From Plasmopara viticola (lineage: Eukaryota > Oomycota > Peronosporomycetes > Peronosporales > Peronosporaceae), in the NCBI GenBank assembly GCA_001695595.3, contig MBPM02000007.1, positions 248,001 to 312,000 on the forward strand: 64,000 nucleotides of DNA, in the 5' to 3' direction. Each line of letters starts with the position of its first letter. Position 1 is the first letter of the stretch. The notes under the pieces were generated by a model, which saw only the letters and a program-made list of their open reading frames with translations, searched no databases and was not told the origin of the DNA. Made by a program: the position numbers and the translations under genes. Below, one piece after another: positions 1-10,728 of the stretch.

Positions 1-1540
1 ATTAAAGTTAACGTCGTCCACTGAGAAATTCTCTTCCGTATTCAATATGGTGTCTGGCGAGAAAAGGCCCCCCCAAGACGCATCTAATGTCCTTTTAAGC
101 TCATGGCGCGATACTTCCCGTTGCAAACGCTTTCGAAAGCTTAATCGTTGGAGAAACAAGCGAAACATATTGTGTTCTGACGTCTCACCGTCATGCTCTG
201 CTTTTTCACGCAAGTCTTCTCGCTTAAACGATTCATTTGCCGTCTCGTTCTGAGCAATGCGTTTTAATTGCGTGAGAAAAAAGACCCAGACGAGAAGGCT
301 GGTTAAAAAGCACATAGCAGTGACAAAACCCAGTCCTCGATTGTTCTATAGACACAATTATCAACGTCATCTTGGTGCATAATCAGCGAGACAACGAGAG
401 ATAAGCGTACTGCAATAAATGACTGCAAGATTTTAGCAGTCTCGGCTCGACCGACTGTCTCCATGCTCACACCACGAGAATGCAAAAGATCATCTGTCTG
501 CCTTACAACTCATTTAAGTACCGGTGTTCTTAACTTGTATGATCTCGACGTACCTGCGTGATGAATACGCTGGTTGTGAGGTAAAAACCCTCGAGACAGA
601 CAGCGAGCTGAGCCTACAAATGATATTGTGCAGCCAAAAAGTGTCAAACCTTTCACGAGCCACGAGGTTAAAACCAACGTACGAGTAAATACGCCAAGAA
701 GTAGCCGTAGTTGTTTCCACCAACGCAATTATTAAACCAAACTGCATGAAACACAATAATAATAAGAAACAAGAAGTTCAGTTGCATTGTGTCAACAATT
801 GACACTAACTGCAACTTCAGAGCACAATAATATTGTAAGATGAGTATTTCGTTCACATTAGATAGAAGATACGTACTGATGGTCAAATCTGCTGACACAA
901 TAATTACACATTCGGCAATGTTTCGATCGTGGTAACCTGTAGGTGAGACCACCGATCATAAGCCTCTTTCTCCGCACCCATTGCTTAGATAACCTCACTT
1001 TAATGTCTTGCAAGTGCGGCAGTATTTTCCTTCCGGATACAAAACCGGATGATTTGTATACTGCGCGAACGTAAGGATGTTTTCACGTCTAATCACGCCT
1101 GGGTCGCTTAGGCACATGACCACGTACAGCGCAATCGACGCCAAGAACAGGGACGTTGCCAACCATCTACAGCAAAATTAAATCTTTAAACATTGATAAT
1201 CACTTCTAAATCCGATTTGTGTTTTGCGTACTTGTGGTACCCCGACACGTAGTTGTTGGGCAGTAGCGGATGTGCCTCGCGCAGGTACAGAAAGTAACAA
1301 GAGCCCATGGCAACGAAGTACAAAATCTAACAAGACAATGAACACCATTGCGTCAGCTTAAGTCATGGAAAAGCGTAGACTCTGAATGTCAAGGACCTGT
1401 ACAAGCGGGTTTCTCTCAAACAAGACATAGTTTCGCAATCGTGCGAGCACGCCGAACATGGCAAGTGTGTCATTGTACCAATAATCGCTCATTGGCTGAT
1501 ATAGTTCCTCAATCTTAAAGGTACCATCACATTGGTACAT
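1..1540 (-). CDS. DHHC-type protein S-acyltransferase (palmitoyltransferase), 3' end cut by window edge
   Basis: Multipass membrane enzyme that transfers palmitate to cysteines of substrate proteins. I model nine exons: 1540-1397, 1326-1232, 1166-999, 936-877, 814-810, 741-683, 613-554, 497-411 and 345 to the edge, with introns of 56-72 bp and all phases consistent. The spliced protein has two hydrophobic segments, then DPG, then the Cys-rich domain (CRTCKTLKLPRSKHC, then CxxC), then the catalytic motif FDHHCIWFNNCVGGNNY, a third and fourth hydrophobic segment, and NETANE, which corresponds to the TTxE motif. The tail is charged and runs off the left edge. The start at 1540 is the first ATG after an in-frame TGA. 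The catalytic Cys lies in a 5-nt exon, so a reading that skips it loses the active site. Family assignment is firm; the acyl substrate is unknown. Head to head with PSMA2, 189 bp apart. Confidence 0.9.
810..814 (-). other. 5-nt microexon (TTGCA) encoding the DHHC catalytic cysteine
   Basis: On the minus strand the exon at 936-877 ends in GAC CAT CA before a gtacgt donor. The next frame-compatible exon begins TT TGG TTT at 741. Between them, TTGCA is flanked by an ag acceptor (816-815) and a gttagt donor (809-804). Inclusion gives CAT CAT TGC ATT TGG, that is HHCIW, which restores the invariant DHHC motif and keeps frame on both sides. The flanking introns would be 62 and 68 bp, the usual size for this window. 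Inferred from sequence only, without transcript evidence. Confidence 0.8.
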
Positions 1541-1645
1541 GCGATCCGAGAATCAACATCCCCCCTTAGTTAGACACAGGAAGGAATTAACCCGAGGTAA
1601 GCCTCACGCGCTTAATCGCCCCTAGATATGATCATCTAGAGTACA

Positions 1646-1653
1646 TTCACTCC
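1646..1653 (+). promoter_or_regulatory. Oomycete initiator element of the proteasome alpha-2 gene
   Basis: TTCACTCC matches the oomycete initiator consensus exactly and lies 77-84 bp upstream of the PSMA2 ATG, in the 189-bp gap shared with the divergent DHHC gene. No TATA box is evident. The position fits a normal 5' UTR; the function is inferred. Confidence 0.5.
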
Positions 1654-1729
1654 TTACAACTATTGCAAAGTACACCTCTGTCTCTTGACTCACACCTGTC
1701 TTCTCTCTTACCAGTAAACCCACCACGAC

Positions 1730-2585
1730 ATGGCAGACTCTGCGTACTCGTTCAGTCTGACGACCTTCAACCCGTCGGGCAAGCTTTTGCAAATCGAATA
1801 TGCGCTCAACGCCGTCAATTCTGGCGGAAAAACGTCGCTAGGCATTCGATGTACGTAACTTGTTGCTTGTGTAATGTTCTCTCTCGATCCTAGATGCTTG
1901 ATTGCAAATCAATGACGCTCTAGGCAAAAATGGCGTCGTAATCGCCACGGAAAAGAAGCTGCCCACGATTCTAGTCGACGAAGATTCGCACAAAAAGATT
2001 GCAGTGCTGTCGGAACCCGCAGGCATTGTGTACAGCGGTCTAGGTCCTGACTACCGCGTGCTGGTGCGCAAAGCACGGAAAAAGGCACAGAGTTACTTTC
2101 AAAAGTACAAGGAACACGCGCCCGCCAGTATTTTAGTGCGTGAGATTGCGGCTGTCATGCAAGAGTTTACGCAATCGGGTGGCGTGCGTCCCTTTGGCGT
2201 TTCCATCCTGTACGCAGGCTACGACGACGATGGTCCGCAGTTGTACCAGATTGACCCATCGGGGGCCTATTTTGGCTGGAAAGCTACGGCAATTGGCAAA
2301 GATTTCGTCAGTGCCAAGACATTTCTTGAACGAGTGAGTGATGGTCACATGTCTTTTAGTTTTACTATAACGTCGGCTAATATGCACTCGTTTGAGTGAC
2401 TATAGCGCTACAATGACGACTTGGAAATTGAAGACGCGATCCACACGGCACTGCTGACGCTTCGTGAGGGTTTCGAAGGCGAGATGGATGAAACGAATAT
2501 TGAAGTGGGCATTATTAAAGAAGACAAGAAGTTCCATGTACTGACGCCAGCAGAAGTGAAAGATTACTTGGAGCAGGCGGAATAA
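1730..2585 (+). CDS. PSMA2: 20S proteasome subunit alpha type-2
   Basis: Structural subunit of the outer alpha ring of the 20S proteasome, which gates substrate entry in ubiquitin-dependent proteolysis. Three exons (1730-1850, 1924-2333, 2406-2585) give 236 residues, the usual family length. The N-terminal proteasome alpha signature is present ([20 protein letters not shown]). It is followed by [57 protein letters not shown] and a C-terminus ending in DYLEQAE. Resemblance to animal PSMA2 is high throughout, so the alpha-2 assignment is firm. Alpha subunits lack the catalytic N-terminal Thr, as here. The ATG at 1730 is fixed by homology. The stop codon overlaps an AATAAA-like signal. It is followed 117 bp later by the 3' end of the convergent rhomboid gene. 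Confidence 0.97.
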
Positions 2586-2701
2586 AACTTTGTGCAACCT
2601 TGTGTCAACAATGGTTTGCATTGTTTAGCAATAATTACTTACCAACTACAATGATAGCACCTGGCTTGTAAAGCTTATACTATTGCTAAAACAGATACTG
2701 T

Positions 2702-3959
2702 CTAATAGCTCGAAGTAGCTTGGTGGAAAGCAAAACCTGCGCCTTGACCACCTAAGTGCCCCACGCAGTCGACACGCAGGTTTCGCTGGAAGGCTGCACC
2801 AACAAAATTGAGCGCAGTGTAAAGCTGAAGCATTTGTGCGGACGTCATCTCGATGATGCCGTAAAGTAGTAGCTAAGAAGTATTACAAATTAGATCACAT
2901 CTGCAATAAATTACACAATAAATTGAAAAGTGCGGACCGTACCCGCTGGTCTGGAAACAATAAGCACGACATTGTAAAGACAGCTGAGACTGCTCCACTT
3001 GCGCCGATGGAAAACACTGTACATATTTGATAACCACCGCCATTTAAAATCTACCAACAAGAAGTAAAACACACTTAATCTTACCTCGTCCGTTCCCTCG
3101 AAGCTTTGATACAAGAGCACTGAGCGCGGACGACGTCATGGCAGATGTAAAATAAAGTGCCATAAACTTCTCAATTGACAATAATTCTGGATTGTGTCGA
3201 AATTTATTGTAATTGTCCCTCATGTAGCCACCTACCCTCGAGGTTACCCCGGCTCGATCGTACCACGCACCAGAATGGTTGTTACTTGGTGCCAAGACAT
3301 GAGGCCCAAACTCCCACAACATAAACATGTTGATACCAAAGTGCGGGAACGTAATGTGACTGAATGCTGAGGTCAAGAGTGTATGCAATCTTTTGCCATA
3401 GACAACAGCGTCGTACGAACTAGCAAAGTGTCGCCACATAAATCGATGCAGTCTTGCGTTTCGGAACGAAACGCGCCACAGTCCAAAAATTAGCGTATTA
3501 GCGGCAATAAGTGCGGCCACAGATCTTTTGTTCGTGTCTTCATACCACTACACAAAGAGGCAAAGACTATGGGACCAATAACTCACGGGACCAATAACCC
3601 ACTTATTGTCGAGAAATGAAATATCGTACCGGTTTATAAAATCGTTGTCGATTTTCACGATAAAAGAGGTCATTCCCGTCACCGTACGAATAATTAATTG
3701 CCGCCTTTGGGCCGTTGTCTTCATTTTTATCAATTATTGCTGATGTGACGAGCAATCCACCGGATACAAGCCCCAAACTGGCAGTGAGACCGCGGTCGTT
3801 GGCCAACAAGGGTCTCTTGAGGCAATGACGGGCCAAGAAACGCCGCCTGACGCAAAGGCCTGACACAGCGGAAGACTGAAAGAGACTGTTGCCGTGAAAT
3901 CGCGAATGATGTGTGCTTCGAAGAGAATTTGACAAGCGGAGCATCTTAGTTGCTTGCAT
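2702..3959 (-). CDS. Mitochondrial rhomboid intramembrane serine protease (PARL/Pcp1 type)
   Basis: Polytopic protease that cleaves transmembrane segments in the mitochondrial inner membrane. Four exons (3959-3630, 3547-3085, 3016-2943, 2872-2702) give 345 residues with consistent phases. The first ~50 residues are rich in Arg and Ser and free of acids, as in a mitochondrial presequence. Family motifs appear in order: HITFPHFGINMFMLWEFG (the HxxxxHxxxN helix), SIGASGAVSAVF (GxSG catalytic Ser) and DCVGHLGGQGAGF (catalytic His). Both catalytic residues lie in separate exons downstream of the long open frames, so they are seen only after splicing. The family is clear; the PARL/Pcp1 subgroup is inferred from the presequence and the order of segments. 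Convergent with PSMA2. Confidence 0.92.
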
Positions 3960-6900
3960 GGTCGAGAGAAGAACTAATAACTCCGGTAATACACATTCTC
4001 AACAAATTAATATTTTGGGGGGAGAATAAAAAAAAATACTCAAATTAGCTGGAAAAAAATACTCCTCCAAAACAAAAAATGATGAAAAACCCAAAAAATA
4101 TACCTAGCAATAAATATTTGGGAGCCAATATCCTTAAGTATCGCCACACAAACCCAGGTATAAAGCCACGATTTCTCTTGAATAAGCGATACACCCATCG
4201 TAAAACCATCCCGTCGAAGTCTTCTGTAATATTAAATCTTTATAATGTCACTATCAAAAAGATATCACCATAGACGAAGTACACAAGATCCGTGAGCTTA
4301 GCGTATCCTTCGTTTTAGTGGGCTAGAAATCATCTTCGAGCTAGCATGATGCCACGCCAGGCGCCAAAAAGCAAGCTTGATTAAAAATCCAGAGTCGCTT
4401 CCACAATACTTCCCCTTGACGCGGGCTACACTTAAAGCGCCCGTTGATTGCTATTCCAGATTGCAAGAGTCTCCGATTAGTGTGATAATGACGTTTTAAC
4501 GACTTTTGTAAAATTTAACAAATACAAATTTTGTTGAAGCGGAGTACACTCGAGAAAGAGCCCCAGTACCTGGCATTGGGCGAGTCACATAGCCCTCGTC
4601 TGCTATGTTAGTGACTTCGGCGACCAAGTCCATCCGAAAAATGTACCGTCACCATCTCTGACCTCACCATGTTCTAATTTTGGCGACTTTTCTCTAGGGT
4701 GTTCCTACTCGGGATGTTACCTGAAAATATTACGATTTTTAGTCATTTTTAGTGAGTTCTTTCGCGTGGTTGGTGAGTCTAACGTACAGCCGCATACTTT
4801 TCTATATCAGTCATTTGTATTCAGGTTCATTCAATAGTTGTAAGCTTCCTGACCAGCATTCCTTGCTTTGAAGATCGTCTTTGCTCGAGACCGCTGGCGA
4901 AAACAGTACTACGGGCATATATCTTGTGAGTCTTCTACTCCTTGAAGGCCAATAAATTAAAATATCTGATCGTGATGGCGTCCCTCCATCGATCTCTGTT
5001 ACTAGAAGCTCTAGTAGGAAGACAAAAATCTATTCGCCGATCGAACGCGATCATTCAATATGGATTTCATTCTCTCTGTGAGCCTCTTTGAATAAAGTTT
5101 CTTTATTGTAGATATACATTTTTACATATGCAATCGGCAACTATTTTACCACTCCTCTTCTAACACACTTCTCCAAGCGATAGTAAAGTTGGATGTTATA
5201 CGGCAGGTGTAACGATTCTTTTAATCAAACTTTGCGTCAAACATCTTCATGAAGGGTGTTTTGGGTTTTACCATTATTGCTGTCACAACCATAGTTTGTG
5301 GGTGCCGCATCATCACAGCGCTTGACAGTGTGATGTCAAAGGTTAAGAATAGAGCTTCGTATGCAGATCGTGTCGGATGATTTCACTTGTTTCAAAACAT
5401 TGACACACGCACTTCTCGTATTTCTTCGATCATTTGTACCACTCTTAACCTGCTAGTATTTACCGCTATATGCCCACTGAACATAGTAAGTATGCGAAAG
5501 TTTTCACAGATGCTTGCGAAAGTCTTATTTCGTACTTGGATTCTTGCAAAAAACTCGGCTCGACATTTGTGGAAGATTTGCTAAAGCATAAAGAAACAAT
5601 TGCGGAAAATAGCGCTGCACGATAATTTTGATATAGCACGAATGCTTCATAGGTTTTACCACAATACCTTTGCCGACGTGGCGCACACCGTGCAGAAAAA
5701 TTTATGAGGAAACTCAGAGCAAAGAAGCCTGAAAGGGAATGCAGTCAAATTACTGTCTGCGAGATCTTAATCGCTACCACTGTTTATAGTGCGTGTCGCA
5801 GCAATTAAGCGAAGACGAGCACATGCGCAAGCGATGCGTTGGTATGTGAACACCGGCTTATCGGCCCAACGCTTACCCAGTTTGTCTAGCAAGTCAACGT
5901 CTGGCAAAAAATTATCCAGCCAAAGTATCTAGAAAATGCAAACAGGGGCGTAGATCACTCCAAAGATCATAATTTATCTTAAAAACGAGGTACTACACGA
6001 AATAGACGACACGTTCGCCTCGAATTTCACGCGCAAAATAAAACCGCGTATTGTTTTTGCACATGCTATAGATGAAAGTATGAGCTGACGAAGACGTGTT
6101 TCGTCGAGTCGCATCAATACCCGGCACAAGATGGTGTGCGCTTTAAATGTAGCCATACTTTGTGAAATGACACTGATTCCCGTGGCTGCTTAAAGATCTG
6201 TTGGAAGATAATATCAATGTCGTCCAGAGCAAAGAACGTGTCTGCGCTGGTGCGTGGCCTCTTAATAGACCACCTTTTAACTCTTTGAGAAAGGCAAGAC
6301 CAAAACATTCATGCTGTCGCTGCTTTAGCAGTTTCAAATATAGCGAGATTTCTTCCGCGTAATATCGCTTTATGAAGATGAAATTTGGCCTGTATTGTAT
6401 TACAGAAAATCAAACCAAAATGTGATCTTCGTGTCTCAAAATTTCAAATGATATTAAATATTCACACATTTTGTCAATATTTACTTTTAAATTTAGAAAA
6501 AAAAAACTACGTACAAGGCTTCTGGTACACAGTCGCTCTATCATGTCAGTATTGTCAGCGAAAGTCGATCAACGTTTTTGCCGAGCTCTTATACGAAAGC
6601 CAAGAAAACATACGCTCTAATTGTACAAATGTTTCACCTATTCTGATCGATAGGGCCGTACGCATGACGCAAAAGACAATCAGTTTGAACTTGTGGCAAG
6701 TAGCAAGGAACATAACGCTCGATGTTTTTCCAAATAGAGCTTTTTATATGTTAAAAATGCTCGATCCCTGAGCCTTCGCAAGGAGATGAACCCAAGCATT
6801 ACCAAGGATCTTAAAATTTCTATATAAAAATAAGTACCTTGTTAAGCGGACCATCGCCGTGCTTGAAGAAAGTGTTAGTACGACGCGCAAAAACCTGTGA

Positions 6901-7234
6901 AATATCCATGTTGCATCGGTCGCAACGTCAAAGCCATGATACAATGGTGACTTCTGGTGCTCAACAGAGCATTTGTACCGCTTATGCTCAATGAAATTTT
7001 TGAAAGAAGTCTTTGACACAATTGCGATAGCAAATTCTTTATTTATCGAGAATTAGAGGTGAATAATATCGCATTAGTACTTAATTATCATAGCGATGTT
7101 TTAAACTATGATCTATTGCACACTTTAAACCCTCGAGTCTAGAGATAGTGAGCAGTCGCCTATAGAAAATATTAAGAACATTTCTGCCTGGTCTTGCGGG
7201 TGAAAATACTTGAGCGGTCGCGTGAGCGATCAGC
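3960..7234. other. Gene-free AT-rich desert
   Basis: About 3.3 kb with only short scattered open frames on both strands, none over 130 residues and none with a recognisable domain. Many stops, A/T runs and a biased composition fit decayed repeat DNA. I see no paired terminal repeats or intact transposon gene. Confidence 0.6.
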
Positions 7235-7800
7235 CTACCCTTTGGGTTTGGATGTGTGTATCAAGCAGTACACAAACTTATAGGACTTGTTGTCGGTAAT
7301 GTCTTTGATGTTCCATTTCTTGTTGTAAAATCGCAAAGCCTTTCTAATCTTGTCGTCGAAGATGCCTTTTCCTTTATGCACCTTATTTAGAGTTGCAAAT
7401 CCGTTTCAATGTCGTCTTCTGCGCTCGTATTAGGCTGCACCAAGTCTAATTCCGCAGCCTCTAGCACACAAACTTAGCAAAGTCGTACCGGATAATGCTT
7501 TTCTTGCACTTTAACAGCGTTAAGCGCACTTTAGGACGTTCAATCTGCTCTGCAATAAAACGACAATTCAAACTCGATTAAAACATCGTAAAACTTTGCG
7601 GCAGAGGCCCTGGGTGCGCTTGAAATAAATGGCATGGCTGGAAACTTTTGCTTTTTAGTTGAAGAGCAGGTCTACGACTTGTCCTTTAAGTGAGCCTTCC
7701 TCACTTGAAAAATTGACTGAACAGTGATGCTATTACAGTGACGGTCGATCTGATACTTTTGACCGCATCCAAACATGGACGCCTGCATGAAGAAAAATTA
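7235..7800 (-). pseudogene. Decayed protein-coding relic, family unknown
   Basis: Reading the minus strand, protein-like segments succeed one another in different frames with intervening stops. Near 7790-7690 there is a segment with GCGQKYQIDRHCNSITVQSI. A segment with AAKFYDVLIEFELSF follows near 7600. Near 7560-7480 lies ERPKVRLTLLKCKKSIIRYD, near 7450 an acidic stretch (NTSAEDDIETDLQL), and at 7385-7235 a basic segment with KALRFYNKKWNIKDI, ending at TAG. The composition is more like real protein than the neighbouring noise, and the changes of frame suggest a pseudogene with several indels. I do not recognise the family. It may come from a transposon or from a dead accessory gene. Confidence 0.35.
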
Positions 7801-9060
7801 GGCTCCCACGGAATTCGGCAATGAAGCAGAGGATTTCGCTCGGTGCTTGCGTAAATTACTTGTGCGCTATCGACGCAAACGTCAGATGCTTTACGCGTCT
7901 AGTGGAGCATCTTTTTTTCTAAGGAAGCGAGAATCATACCCGAGCATAGGCTCAAAGCAAAAATAGAAACGACGCAATCGCTTAAAATTAAAAAAGACGT
8001 AAGTAGCAAGTTGCTTGAAACGACCTATACGCTGTAGCACGCGGTGATGGGATCACATTTCGTCGCTCACACGTAGTCCACCCCTTCTATAAGTAGTTAA
8101 AGCTACTCACATTAAGCATGTGTGCTTCCCCTATAAGCAGAAAGCTGTCGCGGCAGACAAGGTAAGCCGAGCCCAAGGCTGTGCCGAAGTGTCATCTCGC
8201 GGATCAGACGTGTGACAACTTCTTGCTTAAAAAAATATACATCATCATCCGGGAGGTCATGAACGGTTATCTTGGCCAAGTTCTGGGCCACCTTTTGCGT
8301 GGTAGAGATGATCATAACAAGACCGATCATTTTTTTTGGTATGATTAAGAGTGGCACGACAACGACGTGAATACGCTATTTATTTTATAACAACGCGGGT
8401 CATGTGTGCGAGAGCTTTCTTCTGCAGTTTAGCTTTCTGCATGAATATTGTCATTGGCGCAGCGTATACGCATTGAAGAAGCTGAACAATACATCATATC
8501 ACCACAAACGTCGCTAGCTAAGAGAAATATAGCTAACGATCGTGCGTTTTAGAATTCATCAATCTGACCGACGAATTCTACAGACCGAGCAACATGTTAT
8601 TTACAATCGTCAGTCACCTCCAACGGTGGATCCTGATGGCACGAGGCTTGAAGAGCGCAAATGCCACGTTCATTCTCATGACATCCATTCAAATACGCTC
8701 ATTAGACAACAAATTTGTGGAGGAACTTTTGTCGTCGAACGGGGCTTGGACGGCGAGTGTGACGAAGTTGGTGAAAGAGCGTTAGCTGCCTGGAGCAATT
8801 TAGGAGTGATATTAAATGGAGAGCTCTTTCGACTTATTTTCTTGCTGAAGCCTAATTTGTGGCTTTCTGTCGTCCACTGTTACCGCCCTTATCTTCTCTA
8901 CTTCATCTGGCTTCTTACACATCCTAGATTTTTGTCACCCAACAGGTCTCTTGATTCCCAATGTGTATTGGCCATCCGGAACCCGTCTTTGGTTTGAAAC
9001 TGCATAATTGCCTATTCGTATGGATAGTGCTAGTTGATGATAATTGGTTATTGCGCAAAA
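7801..9060. other. Gene-free stretch with weak coding relics
   Basis: Contains an 81-residue open frame at 8357-8112 (minus; internal motif DLPDDDVYFFKQEV) and two overlapping plus-strand frames at 8542-8997. One of these reads naturally as FYRPSN then a hydrophobic segment. None has a clear start context, splice partners or known domain. Most likely decayed repeat sequence. Confidence 0.35.
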
Positions 9061-9063
9061 GCC

Positions 9064-9087
9064 GTCACCGGCAAACCTGCCGGTGAC
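9064..9087. repeat. Perfect inverted repeat, 10-bp arms with 4-base loop
   Basis: The arms GTCACCGGCA and TGCCGGTGAC surround AACC. The GC-rich stem stands out in an AT-rich desert. A degenerate relative lies at 27031-27053. It may be the terminus of a small mobile element or a structured RNA. Confidence 0.7.
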
Positions 9088-9154
9088 GACAATTACCCCA
9101 CACTCATCTCATGACTTTGTAATAATTTTATAACGACATTTCGTGCATAGCTTC

Positions 9155-9511
9155 TCTGCAAACGGTGGTCTCTGTGTAATGCCTGCATGGAAAACCTCGG
9201 GCAAATTTTTAGTCCGGCCGAAAGGCTTTAAGAAGCCGATCTCAAGATATGCGTATTCTGCTCACTGGAGCTTCCGGTGTTATATTGCTACGTGTGCAAA
9301 GACGACGTACATGCTGATCCTAAGAAAGCAATGTCTGTTCTTAATTCGATCGACAAAGGCCAGTCATCGACGTCTCAGCCGCCCAAGCGCATTCACCAGC
9401 GCGACGATTATTTTCTGGACATCACTCGATACATTCAACAGTTTGTCAAAAAAAATGCTTGTATTACAGCTGGCCTTAGGTCGTTGATTGGTTCGGATGG
9501 TGGCTTGCGCT
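9155..9511 (+). pseudogene. Relic of a Cys-rich zinc-finger protein (possibly FYVE-like)
   Basis: In one frame interrupted by a TAA at 9229-9231, spaced cysteine pairs occur: LCKRWSLCNACMEN, then after the stop ICVFCSLELPVLYCYVCKDD. A polar Ser/Gln-rich linker and a helix-like tail follow, ending at TAA. Four CxxC-type pairs within ~60 codons suggest a zinc-binding domain of the RING/FYVE class. The layout loosely recalls the FYVE half of oomycete START-FYVE proteins, such as the one starting at 63417. The in-frame stop and lack of a start make it a pseudogene, unless the stop lies in an unrecognised intron. Confidence 0.4.
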
Positions 9512-10728
9512 AAGGTGCTCAACGCTTTTTGTTGAAAGGGGTCTATTGATACCGATAAAAGTGCCGCGTCGCATCGCCACTGCGCAATTTTTGCCGCAAT
9601 GAATTTAATTGCTCTATAATTTGGTCGTTGTCCACATGAGTACCTTGTCGCACCCTTTCTAAAAGTCGTTTATGTTAATATATTGGCGTTTAAAATTGCC
9701 CGGAAGTTGAGTGTGAGTTCTGGTGTTACTGAAGTGACCGTGCCGCTGGGAATGAGCTTCACCGCATGTACCACGGCGATACACGACGCAATCACCGTTT
9801 TGATCCACCAGAAAAGACGTTGACTGTACCGATCAGTTTTGCTAATTCTATATTGTCGAGTGATCAGTGCAGCTTAGTTGGCATACCTAATGCGAGATCC
9901 AATGTCGCAATTTTGACGAACCTCCTTGATAGTAATGTAGTACATCTGGTCGTTAGTCCATACGTTGTCGTAAATTATAGAGCATCGCTCGATTAATGAA
10001 TATTTGATTAGTAAAACATACAATACGACAACAATTCCATAAATTTGTTTAGGCGCATCGGTTTTCTTGAAGTCTAGTAAGGCGTACCAATGCGCGGCGC
10101 ATCAATCACTTCTACCGTTGCGACAGAATTTGAACATGAATTAGAGAATACTAAGGAGACACTGCATGACCTAAGGACCATCACTTTTGCATATTGACAG
10201 GAAAACTTTGCTCAAATCGAGATTTTGAAGGTCATCCATGGTCATGCATCCTAACATGTTGAGCGCCAGCTTCAGGTCCGTTTGAACTACTTTCCACTCT
10301 GCTCAGTCCCACTGCCGAACACACTAAACAAACGAAAGTCTCTATACGCAAATGTATCGAAACATGGTGCAGATCAGTCATTAGATCTGTCCTATAACCG
10401 CGCACACAGCTAACCAAATTCTCGTAAGAATAGGTCGCTACTGTGCGGAAGGGTTGAGTCATTAGGTCGGTTTTAGTTGCCCTCATGTGACTCTATTTTG
10501 TTACAATTTTCTTTACAATTCCTACTTGAGCTACATCGATGTTCAACTATTTTATTGAACATTGTCTACCAAAAAAAGATCAAAAAATTTGCGTTTAAGT
10601 GTGCTAACGAACGACTTGCAATGTGTATGCAAACACCACGATGTATTAGACACGAACAAGATCTGATTGGCAGTTTCTTCTCGACAGCGATGACGCAGTA
10701 ACACAATCTTAAACTTAAAATCATTTTG
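9512..10728. other. Gene-free 1.2 kb upstream of the cytochrome b5 reductase gene
   Basis: Only short frames are seen, including a 76-residue frame at 9766-9996 and an 84-residue frame at 10486-10232, neither recognisable. The last 200 bp are the likely promoter of the reductase gene. A TCATTTTG string immediately precedes its ATG. Confidence 0.4.

Noticed and set aside
741..755. Reading the DHHC exon straight through its upstream intron gives ..FHAVWFNNCVG, an apparently cysteine-less enzyme.
   Set aside because: The TT-TGG frame needs a phase-1 upstream exon, and the ATG-initiated read-through is intron sequence. The microexon restores the invariant Cys.
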